Source: CAYNJG01 sp965216885 (GTDB lineage: Bacteria; Planctomycetota; Planctomycetia; Pirellulales; Pirellulaceae). From it: a DNA stretch of 64,000 nucleotides. The stretch is from contig OZ244209.1 in NCBI GenBank assembly GCA_965216885.1, forward strand, positions 2,418,001 to 2,482,000, written 5' to 3'. The notes under the pieces were generated by a model that was given only the letters and a program-made list of their open reading frames with translations, did no database searches and was not told where the DNA came from. The position numbers were made by a program, and so were the translations under genes. Shown in pieces: positions 18,401 through 26,448 of the stretch; positions within the stretch are counted from its first letter, which is position 1; every line of letters starts with the position of its first letter.

Positions 18401-20825
18401 GGTGGCACCTCCGCACGTCGCTATCAGCGAGATCAGTTATCTCGACGAATCTTCCGGCAGTCGAATTTTCCTGGCATGGCAGCCAGGCAACCCCATCCAT
18501 GTTGACGCTGCCGAAATTCGCGTGCATGGGCGTGTTGAAGCCAGCAAACCCCTGAGTTCGGCGCAGGTGAAGCCTCATGGAGCGGTCCGGTCGCTGGCGG
18601 GATTTGAACCAGGCGAGTCGATGACGTTTGAATTCAACGAGCAAGTGCAACTTCGACCGGGTGCTCAAACATTTCAATTGATGGCCCAGGCTCCCGGCAG
18701 TGCGATTACTCGGACGAATATTGAACTCGTGTATCGTCCGCCCCTACCGACCGCGGCCATCGTCGCGCCAGATGGCGGACCGTCCATCACGGACGACCTG
18801 GTCGGCGGCGAGCTGGACCTCGACATCCAACTGGATGACCTGCCCAACACCGAAGAGGATTACAAGGTGCGGGTGTTCGTCAATGACGTGGAACAGGAAA
18901 TCCCCGACGTGATCGCCCAGGGCGACCGCGGGATTGCGAGGAGCAAGATCAAACTTCAGCCCGGCGTGAATGCGGTACGCGTTTCGACCACGAACGACTG
19001 GCAGTCCATGTCCAGTACTCCGCTGATGCTGGACTATGCTCCCTCGCCGAAAATTACGAAGCAATCGACAGCGGTCAGACCGGAATCGTCGGCATTTGCA
19101 GACATGCTGGTCGAAGGCGACTCCAGCGACGAAATCGAAAGCGTATTCCTCGCCGACCGTGAGCTCGTGGCAGACGACGACTTTGAATTGTCGAAGGAAG
19201 ACTCAACGTTCATGTTGAAACTGAAGCAATTGCCACTCAATCTGCAAAGACCGGGTAACAAGACCAACTCGGTGCGACTGGTCACCAGCAGCGGAAGCGT
19301 GGTGGAGATCCCCGTCATCGCCGACGATGCAGGGCAGGATGTCGCACCGGACCGAGGGGCACCTCCCGAAGTCGAAATTGCCGGCCCGGCGCTGGTCTCG
19401 GTCACCGACGAAAGCCAACATCCCGTCAGATTCACGGTGACCTCGAGACAAAGGATCGACCGCGTCGATGTATTCCACGACAACAAAATGCTCATTCACG
19501 ATCGGCAAGTCGAACAGAAACAGGATTCCCAGGGACGATTCATCGCCGAGTATTCCTTGACGCTGGCCCTCAATACCAACTTCAACGAAGTTCGCGTCCT
19601 CGCCCGGAATCGCCACGGTGAGGGCTTCGCTCGCCTGACCGTGAATCGCGTGATCCGCCCAATGTCGATCGTGATCGAGGGTTTCTCAGATGCCCGTTCG
19701 TCCCGCCCCACGCTGAAGCCCATGGCCGGCATGGGAGGACAGATTCGATTCGAAAAGCCTGCCGACAAGGGCGAACTCTGGCTGCATGGTCGCGTTCGCT
19801 GGTCGGACCCCAACGACCCACGACTCAAAACGCAAGCGTTCCGGGTGCACGTCTGGGTCAACGGCTTCCAGCAGCTTCCGGTCGTGCTACAACCATCGCG
19901 TGACGGCAAGTCGCGTGAGTTCGTGACGCAAATTGTGTTTGGCCAGCAAGACAACCTCATCGAAATCGGCGTGCCGAACTTGCAGTTCCAACTGGAAGAC
20001 TCCCGTCGCTTTTATGTCGACTGCGCCAAACCGGCAAAGAAACGCCGCGTTCATCTGATGGTGTTCTCGGTCGACCAGGGCGTCACGGAAAAGAAGACGC
20101 TGGTTGACGCCGCGATTCGGGCGCTCAACGGCAAACGTAGCCCGAGCACTGACACTCCCCGGCGACGCCGTCGCGGCTCCACACCCCTGGTCCGCTTTAC
20201 GACGCCGGCATTTCAGGAAGGCTTCGTCTACGGCCCGCTCACCGTCGGCGAGGTCTACCGCCAGCGCGTGATGGGGGAGCTGCAGAAGGTCAGTGCTCGA
20301 GTACGTGCCGTCTCCCAATCCGATCCCGGATCCGATGTGATCGTGATCTACTACCAGGGTGCCGAGCTGCTGTTTGGACCGGACGGTTTCTATCTGACGA
20401 CAGAGCCCGCCAACAGCCCGCTGACGCAAAAGGCTGTTCGCAATCCCGAAAGCCTCAAGTACTACTCCGTCACCAGCGACCTACTAAATGGCCACGTCGA
20501 AACCAATCCCGGCGCCCACGTGCTGTTGCTGGATGTCGCACGTTTGCCGCAACCCGATGAGCACCTGACGGGTTGGCCCAATGACTCGCGAGCCGCCATG
20601 CTGCGTTACGCCTGGCTGGGAGGAAGCAACTCCGCGAATCAACGCAAACTGCTGTCCGGAATTGAACGCATGATCCCCGACGCCGGCAAGCTGGAACAAC
20701 TGACCGAGGCACTGAAGTCGGATGACGTTGCCTTCCGGTCAGAGGAATCGCGGACGCTGGTGTTCGATGACTTCGTACCACCGGCTTTGAATGAGCTGCA
20801 GCTGGGTGGCGGCGACCTTCAGTGA
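15411..20825 (+). CDS. Giant secreted WD40/PDZ/Ig-like protein with degenerate caspase-like C-terminus
   Basis: The protein has 1804 residues. A signal peptide follows a short basic N-terminus (LPALIMVGTFANA). ATG 15426 is an equally possible start, as neither has a clear ribosome site. Residues about 35-615 contain WD40-type repeats (VTCLSFSPDSQTLYAAG, LGPIVSLAFSPD, IQSLTFSADGKWLLSTAEG). A PDZ-like segment follows (LQAGDRILGRIDG) and then a segment often seen after it in planctomycete proteins (RWLAWSPLGPFDSS, SQYYRRHLVRDLL). Residues about 790-1540 look like serial Ig-type beta domains. The last 250 residues match a caspase/metacaspase fold, but the histidine loop reads YYQGAEL and the cysteine loop reads LLLDVARLP where active enzymes have GHG and DxCHSG. 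It is therefore probably a non-catalytic scaffold. Confidence 0.83.
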   Translation: MTFNRMLVHSCRWVMLPALIMVGTFANAGEPILRLQGGGPTNLVTCLSFSPDSQTLYAAGWDQVVWVWTRQADGEFALNTAASLRIPVGPGVAGTINSMALSRDGKWLAVGGQGVFRGQSGFDDVGKMFATSAMSREMRLDQGAIHLFNTQTRESFVLRGHLGPIVSLAFSPDPAPRLVSIAQEWSQKKEGFVGGVRLWDIATRKRLQPSLLLPQVTQTPGLAVRRSPAPSNSLLVSISTTDVDMNPDGTPVGVPQLRVWNASRGTLQKANDYANTVFASGNQFLTGSFLPANQTGDFRGQLRFWDANGGALSDAGRVPLTPVAGVEVLPNDVVGLGSNRYIVAGLGIRRDPSRGNSYVPVGAELRLLTRGGSSAQKQIALWPADPTTTRKLTMAATPDGEFVAVAGSPNHDVLLYRTSDLTGDTPTPQRLGLDVRRFQRASFVAQGDRTGILLEPRGDTDPQLVFDVSRRSVLSADTNWTDNTAPPTPQPRLVNIADDRQAVQFTPPLPGAQPVQFRLPKRHALTAIAAVGLPAPPAGAASQPRGLIAIASQDRGHPRLELFTEKGTPFRHLVGHTHRIQSLTFSADGKWLLSTAEGHVVAMWNLSDWNRVIGKHGALPDSSVADSEVDGQQNVVAPDAGGQLQAGDRILGRIDGGRMSPFASANDFYEFLWRNPVGSSATLQVIRNGNRVQVPTRIGQGMDEAKPVFSLMVLPQGPGVNLTRWLAWSPLGPFDSSDRRIEEMLGWHFNATETEPSSFAPLKQYRSQYYRRHLVRDLLDDPTMIPPRKDSAPPAIHVSIPGSSADRQGAANRLVHSLEADVRVSIDPGFPMDDIAAVRIQSGDGEAQDLQFQADGSWAIPLSQLAIGVGEHRLRATVSTTGQRGNDFSQDLLIRYQPLPPVIDLATRKPIVTMAEAHELKATLQSESAGRTIMAQLFDGDGALVDSWEGPSPLSITRSLPLAEDRNEFELVAHNSDAKGDDTPTSRASLVVVRNVEVAPPHVAISEISYLDESSGSRIFLAWQPGNPIHVDAAEIRVHGRVEASKPLSSAQVKPHGAVRSLAGFEPGESMTFEFNEQVQLRPGAQTFQLMAQAPGSAITRTNIELVYRPPLPTAAIVAPDGGPSITDDLVGGELDLDIQLDDLPNTEEDYKVRVFVNDVEQEIPDVIAQGDRGIARSKIKLQPGVNAVRVSTTNDWQSMSSTPLMLDYAPSPKITKQSTAVRPESSAFADMLVEGDSSDEIESVFLADRELVADDDFELSKEDSTFMLKLKQLPLNLQRPGNKTNSVRLVTSSGSVVEIPVIADDAGQDVAPDRGAPPEVEIAGPALVSVTDESQHPVRFTVTSRQRIDRVDVFHDNKMLIHDRQVEQKQDSQGRFIAEYSLTLALNTNFNEVRVLARNRHGEGFARLTVNRVIRPMSIVIEGFSDARSSRPTLKPMAGMGGQIRFEKPADKGELWLHGRVRWSDPNDPRLKTQAFRVHVWVNGFQQLPVVLQPSRDGKSREFVTQIVFGQQDNLIEIGVPNLQFQLEDSRRFYVDCAKPAKKRRVHLMVFSVDQGVTEKKTLVDAAIRALNGKRSPSTDTPRRRRRGSTPLVRFTTPAFQEGFVYGPLTVGEVYRQRVMGELQKVSARVRAVSQSDPGSDVIVIYYQGAELLFGPDGFYLTTEPANSPLTQKAVRNPESLKYYSVTSDLLNGHVETNPGAHVLLLDVARLPQPDEHLTGWPNDSRAAMLRYAWLGGSNSANQRKLLSGIERMIPDAGKLEQLTEALKSDDVAFRSEESRTLVFDDFVPPALNELQLGGGDLQ

Positions 20826-20864
20826 TGCCCAAACGGCTCGATTTGAAGTTGACACCAGCGCAGC

Positions 20865-20907
20865 AAAAAAGCCCTTCACCCTCCCTGAGTCGAGGAGCGT
20901 GAAGAGC
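20865..20907 (-). terminator. Terminator between convergent genes
   Basis: On the minus strand, GCTCTTCACGCTCC and GGAGGGTGAAGGGC form an imperfect 14-bp stem followed by TTTTTT (20865-20870). It serves the barrel gene that ends at 20939 and may also stop transcripts of the WD40 gene. Confidence 0.8.
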
Positions 20908-20938
20908 CATGAGACTTCATATTATTGCAAGGGGTTCA

Positions 20939-22135
20939 TTAAAAGACCTTGCGCAGTTCCAGGCGGAAGATATTCCTGTACCAACGATCTCCGGTCAACG
21001 AGTGCCCCCAACCTGCGTAAAGGCTGTTCCCACCGCACTTCGCGAGGCGGGCACCCAGCTTCAGATTGATGATCGTATCGCCTTCGGCATCGACCGGCCC
21101 GACGTTACCGGCACTGAGGTCGGCGTTCGTGAAGTCGACCTGGTCGTCGTTGAAGTCGAACGTCTGACCTTCCAGTACCGTCCAGCCCACGAGCTCCACG
21201 ATTGGCTTCACGGAGTAATCGCCAATCGATCCCATCGTCGTCCCGAGCCCAACACCGTAACGCAGCACGTTACCGGCATAGGCGTCGCCGCCATTCTCGG
21301 CCCCACCAATCGAGATCCAGTCGCGAACTTCTGCTTCCAATGACCAACGCTCATTGAGCTGGCGGTAGTACAGAATGCCCGGCTCGATGCTGTAGTGGCC
21401 CGTGCCCGTCCAGTGCTCATCCGAATCGTGCAACGGAATGTAGTTCTTCAACTGAAACGTAAGCTGCTGACAGTTGTTGTGCAGCAAGGACAATTTGATG
21501 CCGGCGGTCATGTCCCCGAACGCTTGATCGTTCGGGTTACGAAGCGGATCACTGAAGACAAACGGAACGTCGACGAATGCAGAGAAATTTCGGCTGAACG
21601 CGTGCTCATAGAGCAGCGAGACCGACTGACGATCGATGTCCGGATCGGGAAAACCAACAGGAGGATTCGGGTTCTGACCACCGAACGCCTGCCACGTGGT
21701 ATAGAAAAATTCAGCACGGTCCGGACGATCCATTTCGTAAGCCGCGTCAAAGCGGAAACGAAGCATCGTCCGGATCATGGCCGTGTCGATGTAGCCCGCC
21801 TTGGAATCGGCTGCTGCATACAAGTCACCGGCAAACGCCGAGGACTGCGTATTGAAAGCCAGGGCTGGAAAGTTGTCCACAACAGGAGCGGCTGCCATCG
21901 GCGTTGCCAGCTCGGGTGCGACTGCGGTATCGTTCGGCAAGATCACCGACTCGCCACCAACCACACCCGGCATGGGTGAGCAGGCGGACGAATTGCAGGC
22001 AGGTGTGGGGCAACACTGGCACGGAACCTGACAGGTGTTACAGGGTTTTGCGGCGCTGGCTTCCGTGACCGTCGACACAATCACGGCTGAGGTTGCCAAC
22101 ACATAGAGAAGCGGCACGATGCGCAGAAATCTCAT
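20939..22135 (-). CDS. Outer-membrane beta-barrel protein
   Basis: The protein has 398 residues. GGAG lies just upstream of ATG 22135. The signal peptide ends at TEASA near residue 28. A short Cys/Pro-rich segment follows (CNTCQVPCQCCPTPACNSS), then a linker to about residue 110. From there the sequence alternates like membrane beta-strands (MLRFRFDAAY, FSAFVDVPFVF, MTAGIKLSLL, LTFQLKNYIPL, SLEAEVRDWISIGG) and ends RLELRKVF with a terminal phenylalanine, the usual outer-membrane insertion mark. It probably resides in the outer membrane; whether it is a pore or a structural protein cannot be told. The cysteine cluster could form disulfides or a metal site. It is convergent with the WD40 gene, with a terminator between them. 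Confidence 0.78.
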   Translation of the reverse strand: MRFLRIVPLLYVLATSAVIVSTVTEASAAKPCNTCQVPCQCCPTPACNSSACSPMPGVVGGESVILPNDTAVAPELATPMAAAPVVDNFPALAFNTQSSAFAGDLYAAADSKAGYIDTAMIRTMLRFRFDAAYEMDRPDRAEFFYTTWQAFGGQNPNPPVGFPDPDIDRQSVSLLYEHAFSRNFSAFVDVPFVFSDPLRNPNDQAFGDMTAGIKLSLLHNNCQQLTFQLKNYIPLHDSDEHWTGTGHYSIEPGILYYRQLNERWSLEAEVRDWISIGGAENGGDAYAGNVLRYGVGLGTTMGSIGDYSVKPIVELVGWTVLEGQTFDFNDDQVDFTNADLSAGNVGPVDAEGDTIINLKLGARLAKCGGNSLYAGWGHSLTGDRWYRNIFRLELRKVF

Positions 22136-22314
22136 ATTTGTCTCCGGCGAAGTCTCTAACTCGGACGTACATCCATGTTACGTCGTCATACCCGCTCTAT
22201 CGGGTGGATGCAGCAGTCGCTGATCGGATTCTGACGCTTGTCGCGACAATCGCGGGAGTACGCGAAACGGTTCATCGCATAGGGCAAGGTGCTGTTGATG
22301 GGCGGACTTTTGCG

Positions 22315-22342
22315 CTGCCAGCAATGCACTGCCAGCAATGCA
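22315..22342 (+). repeat. Perfect tandem 14-bp duplication
   Basis: CTGCCAGCAATGCA occurs twice head to tail (22315-22328 and 22329-22342). It lies about 180-207 bp upstream of the barrel gene. Confidence 0.7.
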
Positions 22343-22409
22343 CGACATTGAAGGGCGTGACTGCCTGCCGTGCACAGGAAGAATCTTTGCCGACTATTTC
22401 CAACTGCCT

Positions 22410-22538
22410 TTACGACGTTATTGCGCTGGAGATTTCGCTTGTCCGCTGACGCTCCGGGGACGCCACCGACCGCGACAGCACCAGAACGATAGCAACAGCC
22501 ACAGCGGCCACCCGCGCCGGCCGACGATAGCTCAGCAT
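22410..22538 (-). CDS. Possible small exported peptide downstream of the M56 gene
   Basis: This 42-codon frame starts 12 bp after the stop of the M56 gene. It begins MLSYRRPARV, continues with a hydrophobic stretch VAAVAVAIVLVLSRSVAS that looks like a signal peptide or membrane segment, and ends in a polar tail (QRTSEISSAITS). No ribosome site is obvious. It may be a translationally coupled small protein, a remnant of a longer M56 C-terminus, or chance. Confidence 0.25.
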   Translation of the reverse strand: MLSYRRPARVAAVAVAIVLVLSRSVASPERQRTSEISSAITS

Positions 22539-22550
22539 GCAAACCAACGC

Positions 22551-23498
22551 CTACATCGATTTGCCGGGCAGAATCACGAGGAAGGCTAGCATTGCCACCA
22601 GCCACCGCAATCTTGCGGAACGCTGATCGCTACGCCACGACATGATCCGCCTGATTCGATTCCGAGTAACCTGCTCGCCGCGAATTCCCGGGCGGCCCGG
22701 CAGTGCCTGCAATTGAAATCTTGATTCGAGCACCCGCAGCAGGCACTCGGCATAGTGGCGTGGCGAATAGTTGAAATTCGCCAGCACATCCTGATCGCAA
22801 CACAGCTCGCATACCTGACTCATGGAACTTGCGGCCCGTTGCACGGCTGGATGAAACCACCAGACCGTCCGCACGACGGTCTCAAGGATTGCCGCCCAGG
22901 TGTCCCCGCGAGCAATATGCAACAACTCGTGAGCCAACATGGGCTCAATGTCATCGAGCTCTCGAGTCTGCAATAAACCAGCCGGCAATACCACCGCGGG
23001 ACGCCAGACGCCAACCGCGGCCGGTCCGATCGGGGCTGAACATACGACTAACCGAACGGGTCGGCGGATACCCAACCGCTGCGTTAGTTCGGAAACACGT
23101 CCCTGAAGGTCACCAATAGCGTCGCCATCAACGGCAACGAAGCTTCGTCGAACGCGAAACCATGCCATTGATAGTGCGCCCAGCTTCACCGCAATTCCCG
23201 CCGCCCAGACGCAAAGAATACCAATCGCAATTTGCTCGGCCGAAACAGCCCCGCCGGCAATTGTCACTGCTGCTTGCGAACTGGTAGCCATCAGGCGCTG
23301 GAAGAACCACGAGAATACGCCGCAGTGACTGGCAAGCAGCGGCGGCGTCAGGCACTTAACCATGACCACCATCCACAGCGAGTACGACCAAACGGGATGC
23401 CTGGCAAGGACGGTTCGGCCCAGCCAACCGGCGACTACCGTAACGATGGTGACCTGCCAAAGCTGAGCGAATAGTAGTTCAAGCAGCGGAGTCGTCAT
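22551..23498 (-). CDS. M56-family membrane metallopeptidase (BlaR1-like sensor)
   Basis: The protein has 315 residues. ATG 23498 follows GGAAGGA; a TTG one codon earlier is less likely. Transmembrane segments are seen at about 8-30, 36-55, 85-110 and at the very C-terminus (WLVAMLAFLVILPG). The zinc site HELLH (in AHELLHIARGD) is near residue 190, and CELCCDQDVL follows, as usual in M56 peptidases. In BlaR1/MecR1 systems this protease is activated by a signal and leads to cleavage of the BlaI repressor. No penicillin-binding sensor domain is attached here, so the signal is probably not a beta-lactam. The gene lies 40 bp downstream of a BlaI gene, evidently in one operon. Confidence 0.92.
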   Translation of the reverse strand: MTTPLLELLFAQLWQVTIVTVVAGWLGRTVLARHPVWSYSLWMVVMVKCLTPPLLASHCGVFSWFFQRLMATSSQAAVTIAGGAVSAEQIAIGILCVWAAGIAVKLGALSMAWFRVRRSFVAVDGDAIGDLQGRVSELTQRLGIRRPVRLVVCSAPIGPAAVGVWRPAVVLPAGLLQTRELDDIEPMLAHELLHIARGDTWAAILETVVRTVWWFHPAVQRAASSMSQVCELCCDQDVLANFNYSPRHYAECLLRVLESRFQLQALPGRPGIRGEQVTRNRIRRIMSWRSDQRSARLRWLVAMLAFLVILPGKSM

Positions 23499-23538
23499 CA
23501 ATCATTCCTTCCAAACCGTCTGGATACGCGAGAGATAC

Positions 23539-23910
23539 TCAGGAATCCGTCTCGTCCAACATTTCCTTCAGCGATTCGACTTCTTCAGCGGTCATGTTCG
23601 CGTCCTCAATCAGGTGCCGCATCATGGGCAAGGCGTCGCCATCGAAAAGCAAATCCACCATCTCACGAACCGTGTCACGAATCACACTCGCCGGGTTCGC
23701 TCGAGCGGAAAACACCTTGGCGCGACCTTCCTTCCTTGAACGTATGTAGCCCTTCTCCTCGAGGCGAGTGAGATAGGTCTGCACGGTGGAAAAGTCGATC
23801 TTCTTTCCGTCGAGCGCGTCATGAACCTGCCTCGCGCTGGCGGCTTTTAACTGCCAGACGATTCTCGCGATTTCCGTCTCCGCCTTCGACATACCGGGCC
23901 TCTTCGCCAT
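23539..23910 (-). CDS. BlaI/MecI-family transcriptional repressor
   Basis: The protein has 123 residues, and GGAGG lies upstream of ATG 23910. It is a winged helix followed by a dimerisation tail: SKAETEIARIVWQLKAASAR starts the DNA-binding part, the recognition helix is in FSTVQTYLTRLEEKGYI, and the wing in SRKEGRAKVFSA. The C-terminal half (MVDLLFDGDALPMMRHLIED, AEEVESLKEMLDE) matches the family's dimer region, where the partner protease cuts. It is the first gene of an operon with the M56 peptidase. Two sites resembling BlaI boxes lie 80-115 bp upstream and overlap a promoter pointing the other way, so it probably regulates itself and the DUF4397 gene. Confidence 0.93.
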   Translation of the reverse strand: MAKRPGMSKAETEIARIVWQLKAASARQVHDALDGKKIDFSTVQTYLTRLEEKGYIRSRKEGRAKVFSARANPASVIRDTVREMVDLLFDGDALPMMRHLIEDANMTAEEVESLKEMLDETDS

Positions 23911-23981
23911 CGCACTCCTCCACTTGTTTGCACTGTAGTCTCACCATGAACACCGACCACCCACATCGTAACACAACAGAC

Positions 23982-24025
23982 TTGACGCATCTACATTTGT
24001 GGCTATAAATCAGCTACAGATGTAG
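23982..24025 (+). promoter_or_regulatory. Divergent promoter with two BlaI-type boxes
   Basis: TTGACG (23982-23987), a 16-bp spacer and TATAAA (24004-24009) form a good housekeeping-type promoter for the DUF4397 gene. CTACATTTGTGG (23991-24002) fills the spacer, and the perfect palindrome CTACAGATGTAG (24014-24025) lies just after the -10 box. Both resemble the TACAnnTGTA core of BlaI/MecI operators and start 23 bp apart. On the other strand TTGGCT and TATAGC could form a promoter for blaI. Confidence 0.72.
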
Positions 24026-24105
24026 CCAAGCGAGGAGCCAATGAATCCAACCGAGTAGACGTAACAAGCCCGCAGGGCAAAACCTTTACTTCCTGGAGTT
24101 CATTG

Positions 24106-24831
24106 ATGAAAACAACAACAAAAATTCTGACGGCGTGGTTCTTCCTTTCTGTAAGCTCTTTCACTCAGGCCGCGAACGTGCGGGTGGCCCACCTGTCTCC
24201 GGATGCACCGGCGGTCGATGTCCTCGCCGGTGCTGATGATGTCACCAAAGCGGTCCTCCTCAACAACGTTTCCTTTCCGGCAGTATCTGATTACCTGCCG
24301 GTGGCCGATGGCAATTACTACATCGACGTCGTAGAAACCGGCATGACGTCGCCTGTCATTGACGTCAATGACATCGCAATCGCCGGCGAGCTGACGATTG
24401 CCGCCGTCGGTGAACTGGCAACCATCGAGCCGCTCGTTCTGCTGGATGATCTGGCAATCGAGCCTGGTAAGGCCAAACTGCGAGCCGTCCACGCCTCGCC
24501 CAATGCACCCGCGGTCGACATTTTTGTCGATGGAGCAGGATTGCTGCCGCAGCTTACCAACCTGGAATTCAAGGACGCCACCGATTACCTGGTGCTTGAC
24601 CCCGGCGAATACACCTTTCGTATTCGACAGACCGGCATGACCGACGACGTGTTTGTTGTCGAAGACCTACAACTGGACGGCAGCACGAACTACTCGGCAT
24701 TTGCCATCGGTCTGTTGGGCAGCTCGTTCAGCGTACTGCCAACCGTGGATGCCGTTCCCGAGCCTGGCGGTTCGGCACTGGCGATGATCGGCCTGCTAGG
24801 GCTTGGTTTGTTGCGTCGACGGTCTGCATAA
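24106..24831 (+). CDS. Secreted DUF4397 protein with PEP-CTERM sorting signal
   Basis: The protein has 241 residues. ATG 24106 follows GGAG at about 8 nt; the TTG one codon earlier is discounted. A signal peptide (LTAWFFLSVSSFTQA) leads into two related DUF4397 halves, each opening with a similar motif: VRVAHLSPDAPAVDVLAG near residue 24 and LRAVHASPNAPAVDIFVDG near 125. Each half ends with a Y-(I/F)-R/D strand and an (E/Q)TGMT motif. The C-terminus VPEPGGSALAMIGLLGLGLL plus RRRSA is a PEP-CTERM tail, recognised by an exosortase for surface or matrix display. The promoter carries two BlaI-type boxes, which suggests control by the divergent BlaI/M56 pair. A terminator follows. Confidence 0.88.
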   Translation: MKTTTKILTAWFFLSVSSFTQAANVRVAHLSPDAPAVDVLAGADDVTKAVLLNNVSFPAVSDYLPVADGNYYIDVVETGMTSPVIDVNDIAIAGELTIAAVGELATIEPLVLLDDLAIEPGKAKLRAVHASPNAPAVDIFVDGAGLLPQLTNLEFKDATDYLVLDPGEYTFRIRQTGMTDDVFVVEDLQLDGSTNYSAFAIGLLGSSFSVLPTVDAVPEPGGSALAMIGLLGLGLLRRRSA

Positions 24832-24877
24832 CACCGCAATCTCGGTGTTTGATTCCGCAAGGTAAATTCTCCTTTCT

Positions 24878-24912
24878 CCGGCACCTGCCACTTCGCGGGT
24901 GCCGGATTTTTT
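24878..24912 (+). terminator. Rho-independent terminator
   Basis: CCGGCACC (24878-24885) pairs with GGTGCCGG (24898-24905), with ATTTTTT following. It ends the DUF4397 transcript 46 bp past the stop. Confidence 0.85.
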
Positions 24913-25034
24913 GTGCGCCATGTTTTTTCACCGCAGCCGCCGGGACGTTCGTGCGTTTCATGTTGGTTTAAGCCACAATCGATAATCTCTGGGAGATTCA
25001 CTGCGGAAATCCATCATCCGTTTGGAGGCCACCT

Positions 25035-26414
25035 ATGGTCAGTCGTCGCCAGTTCATCGGCTCAGCATCGGCAGGACTTACCGTCGCAAGTTGTTGGCCG
25101 ACAGCACACGCTGCCACGCCGGTCGGCCAGCTACGCGTGGGGCTCATCGGATGCGGCGTCCGCGGCAAATACCTCGTGGGTAACCTACCTCCGGAAGCTC
25201 GAGTGACCGCCGTTTGCGATTTCAGCGACGCGCAGACAGGCAGCCTACTGCAACCGGCGGGCGAGTTCCGCGACGTGCTCTCCACGTTTGTCGACAACGA
25301 CAGTCGCCGTGTAGCGAAGTACCGTGACTACCGCCGAATGATCGCCAACGAGAAGTTGGACGGCGTGATCGTCGCAACCCCCGACCACCATCACGTGCTG
25401 GCGGCTGCCCTGGCGTGTGAACACGGAATCGACGTCTATTGCGAAAAGCCACTCTCACTGACCGTTCGCGAGGGCCAGGTATTGGTCAAGCTGGTTCGCA
25501 AGCATGGGCGCGTGCTGCAGGTTGGCAGTCAGCAACGCACGATGCAAGTCAACCGCTTCGCCTGCGAATGGCTACGAGACGGCGGACTAGGTCGTATTCA
25601 CCGCGTGCAGATCCGCAACGTGCCAGGTCCCGCAACGCTCGCAGTTCCATCGCCGCAACGGATCCCGAAAACGATGGACTGGGATCTGTTCTGTGGCCCC
25701 GCGCCACTGACTGCGTACCATCGCGATGTCTGGGTGAAAGATGCCTACAAACGAGACGGCCGGCTATGGCGGGGCTGGGATCTGTATCGGGATTTCTCCG
25801 GACACCTGACGACCAATTGGGGTGGGCACAGCGTCGACATGGTGCTCATGGCCCTCGGCGACAAACTGCACGGACCGCTCACGGTGACTCCGCAACTCGA
25901 GTCACTGGATGCGAAACTGATGACGCGGTGGCTGGAAAAAACGCCACCCAACATGCCGGGCATGGACGCGCACCAGCTGCTGATGCGATTTTGTCCCATT
26001 CGAGTCAGTTTTACCGACGGTCCGCATCTGGATTTCGACCCGCAGGTTTCGTCGGGCGTATTTCATGGCGAAAAGGGACGAATGATCCTCTCGCGCAACA
26101 GGTACTCCGTTGAACCCGCCGACCTGGCGCCGCCCATGGACAAGGCGGAAGCTGCCAAATGGGACGGCGCTGGTCACGTCGCAAGACCGCACTTACAAAA
26201 CTGGATCGATTGCATTCGCACCCGAGCCACCCCGAACGCTCCAGTCGAAGTTGGCCACCGCACCGCAACCATCTGTCACCTCGCCAATCTCGCACGCCAG
26301 TTGGGTCGTGCCCTCACCTTCGATCCGGCCAGCGAAACATGCCCCGGTGATGTCGAAGCCAACGGACTGCTGGATCGCCCTCGACGTCGCAGTTTTGAAC
26401 TTCCTGAAGTCTAA
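25035..26414 (+). CDS. Gfo/Idh/MocA-family oxidoreductase, Tat-exported
   Basis: The protein has 459 residues, and GGAGG precedes the ATG. The N-terminus VSRRQFIGSASAGLTVAS is a twin-arginine signal with cleavage near AHA (residue 27). The Rossmann nucleotide-binding motif follows (LRVGLIGCGVRGKYL, GxGxxG-like). The family's conserved segments are DGVIVATPDHHHVLAAALAC near 120 and the EKPLS motif (YCEKPLSLT), where the lysine is the usual catalytic residue. The C-terminal half gives the alpha/beta substrate domain, with NWGGHSVDMVLMALG carrying the conserved histidine. It probably oxidises or rearranges a sugar derivative in the periplasm, and the substrate is unknown. Expanded Tat-exported paralogues are normal in planctomycetes. 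Confidence 0.92.
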   Translation: MVSRRQFIGSASAGLTVASCWPTAHAATPVGQLRVGLIGCGVRGKYLVGNLPPEARVTAVCDFSDAQTGSLLQPAGEFRDVLSTFVDNDSRRVAKYRDYRRMIANEKLDGVIVATPDHHHVLAAALACEHGIDVYCEKPLSLTVREGQVLVKLVRKHGRVLQVGSQQRTMQVNRFACEWLRDGGLGRIHRVQIRNVPGPATLAVPSPQRIPKTMDWDLFCGPAPLTAYHRDVWVKDAYKRDGRLWRGWDLYRDFSGHLTTNWGGHSVDMVLMALGDKLHGPLTVTPQLESLDAKLMTRWLEKTPPNMPGMDAHQLLMRFCPIRVSFTDGPHLDFDPQVSSGVFHGEKGRMILSRNRYSVEPADLAPPMDKAEAAKWDGAGHVARPHLQNWIDCIRTRATPNAPVEVGHRTATICHLANLARQLGRALTFDPASETCPGDVEANGLLDRPRRRSFELPEV

Positions 26415-26448
26415 GACTCGGTCAGCCGTTTGGCGAACGAACGGATTA

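Larger units (their letters stand above)
22136..22550. other. Region between the barrel gene and the M56 gene
   Basis: This holds the presumed barrel promoter, a perfect tandem 14-bp duplication (22315-22342) and one small possible ORF (22410-22538). No larger gene is convincing. Confidence 0.45.
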
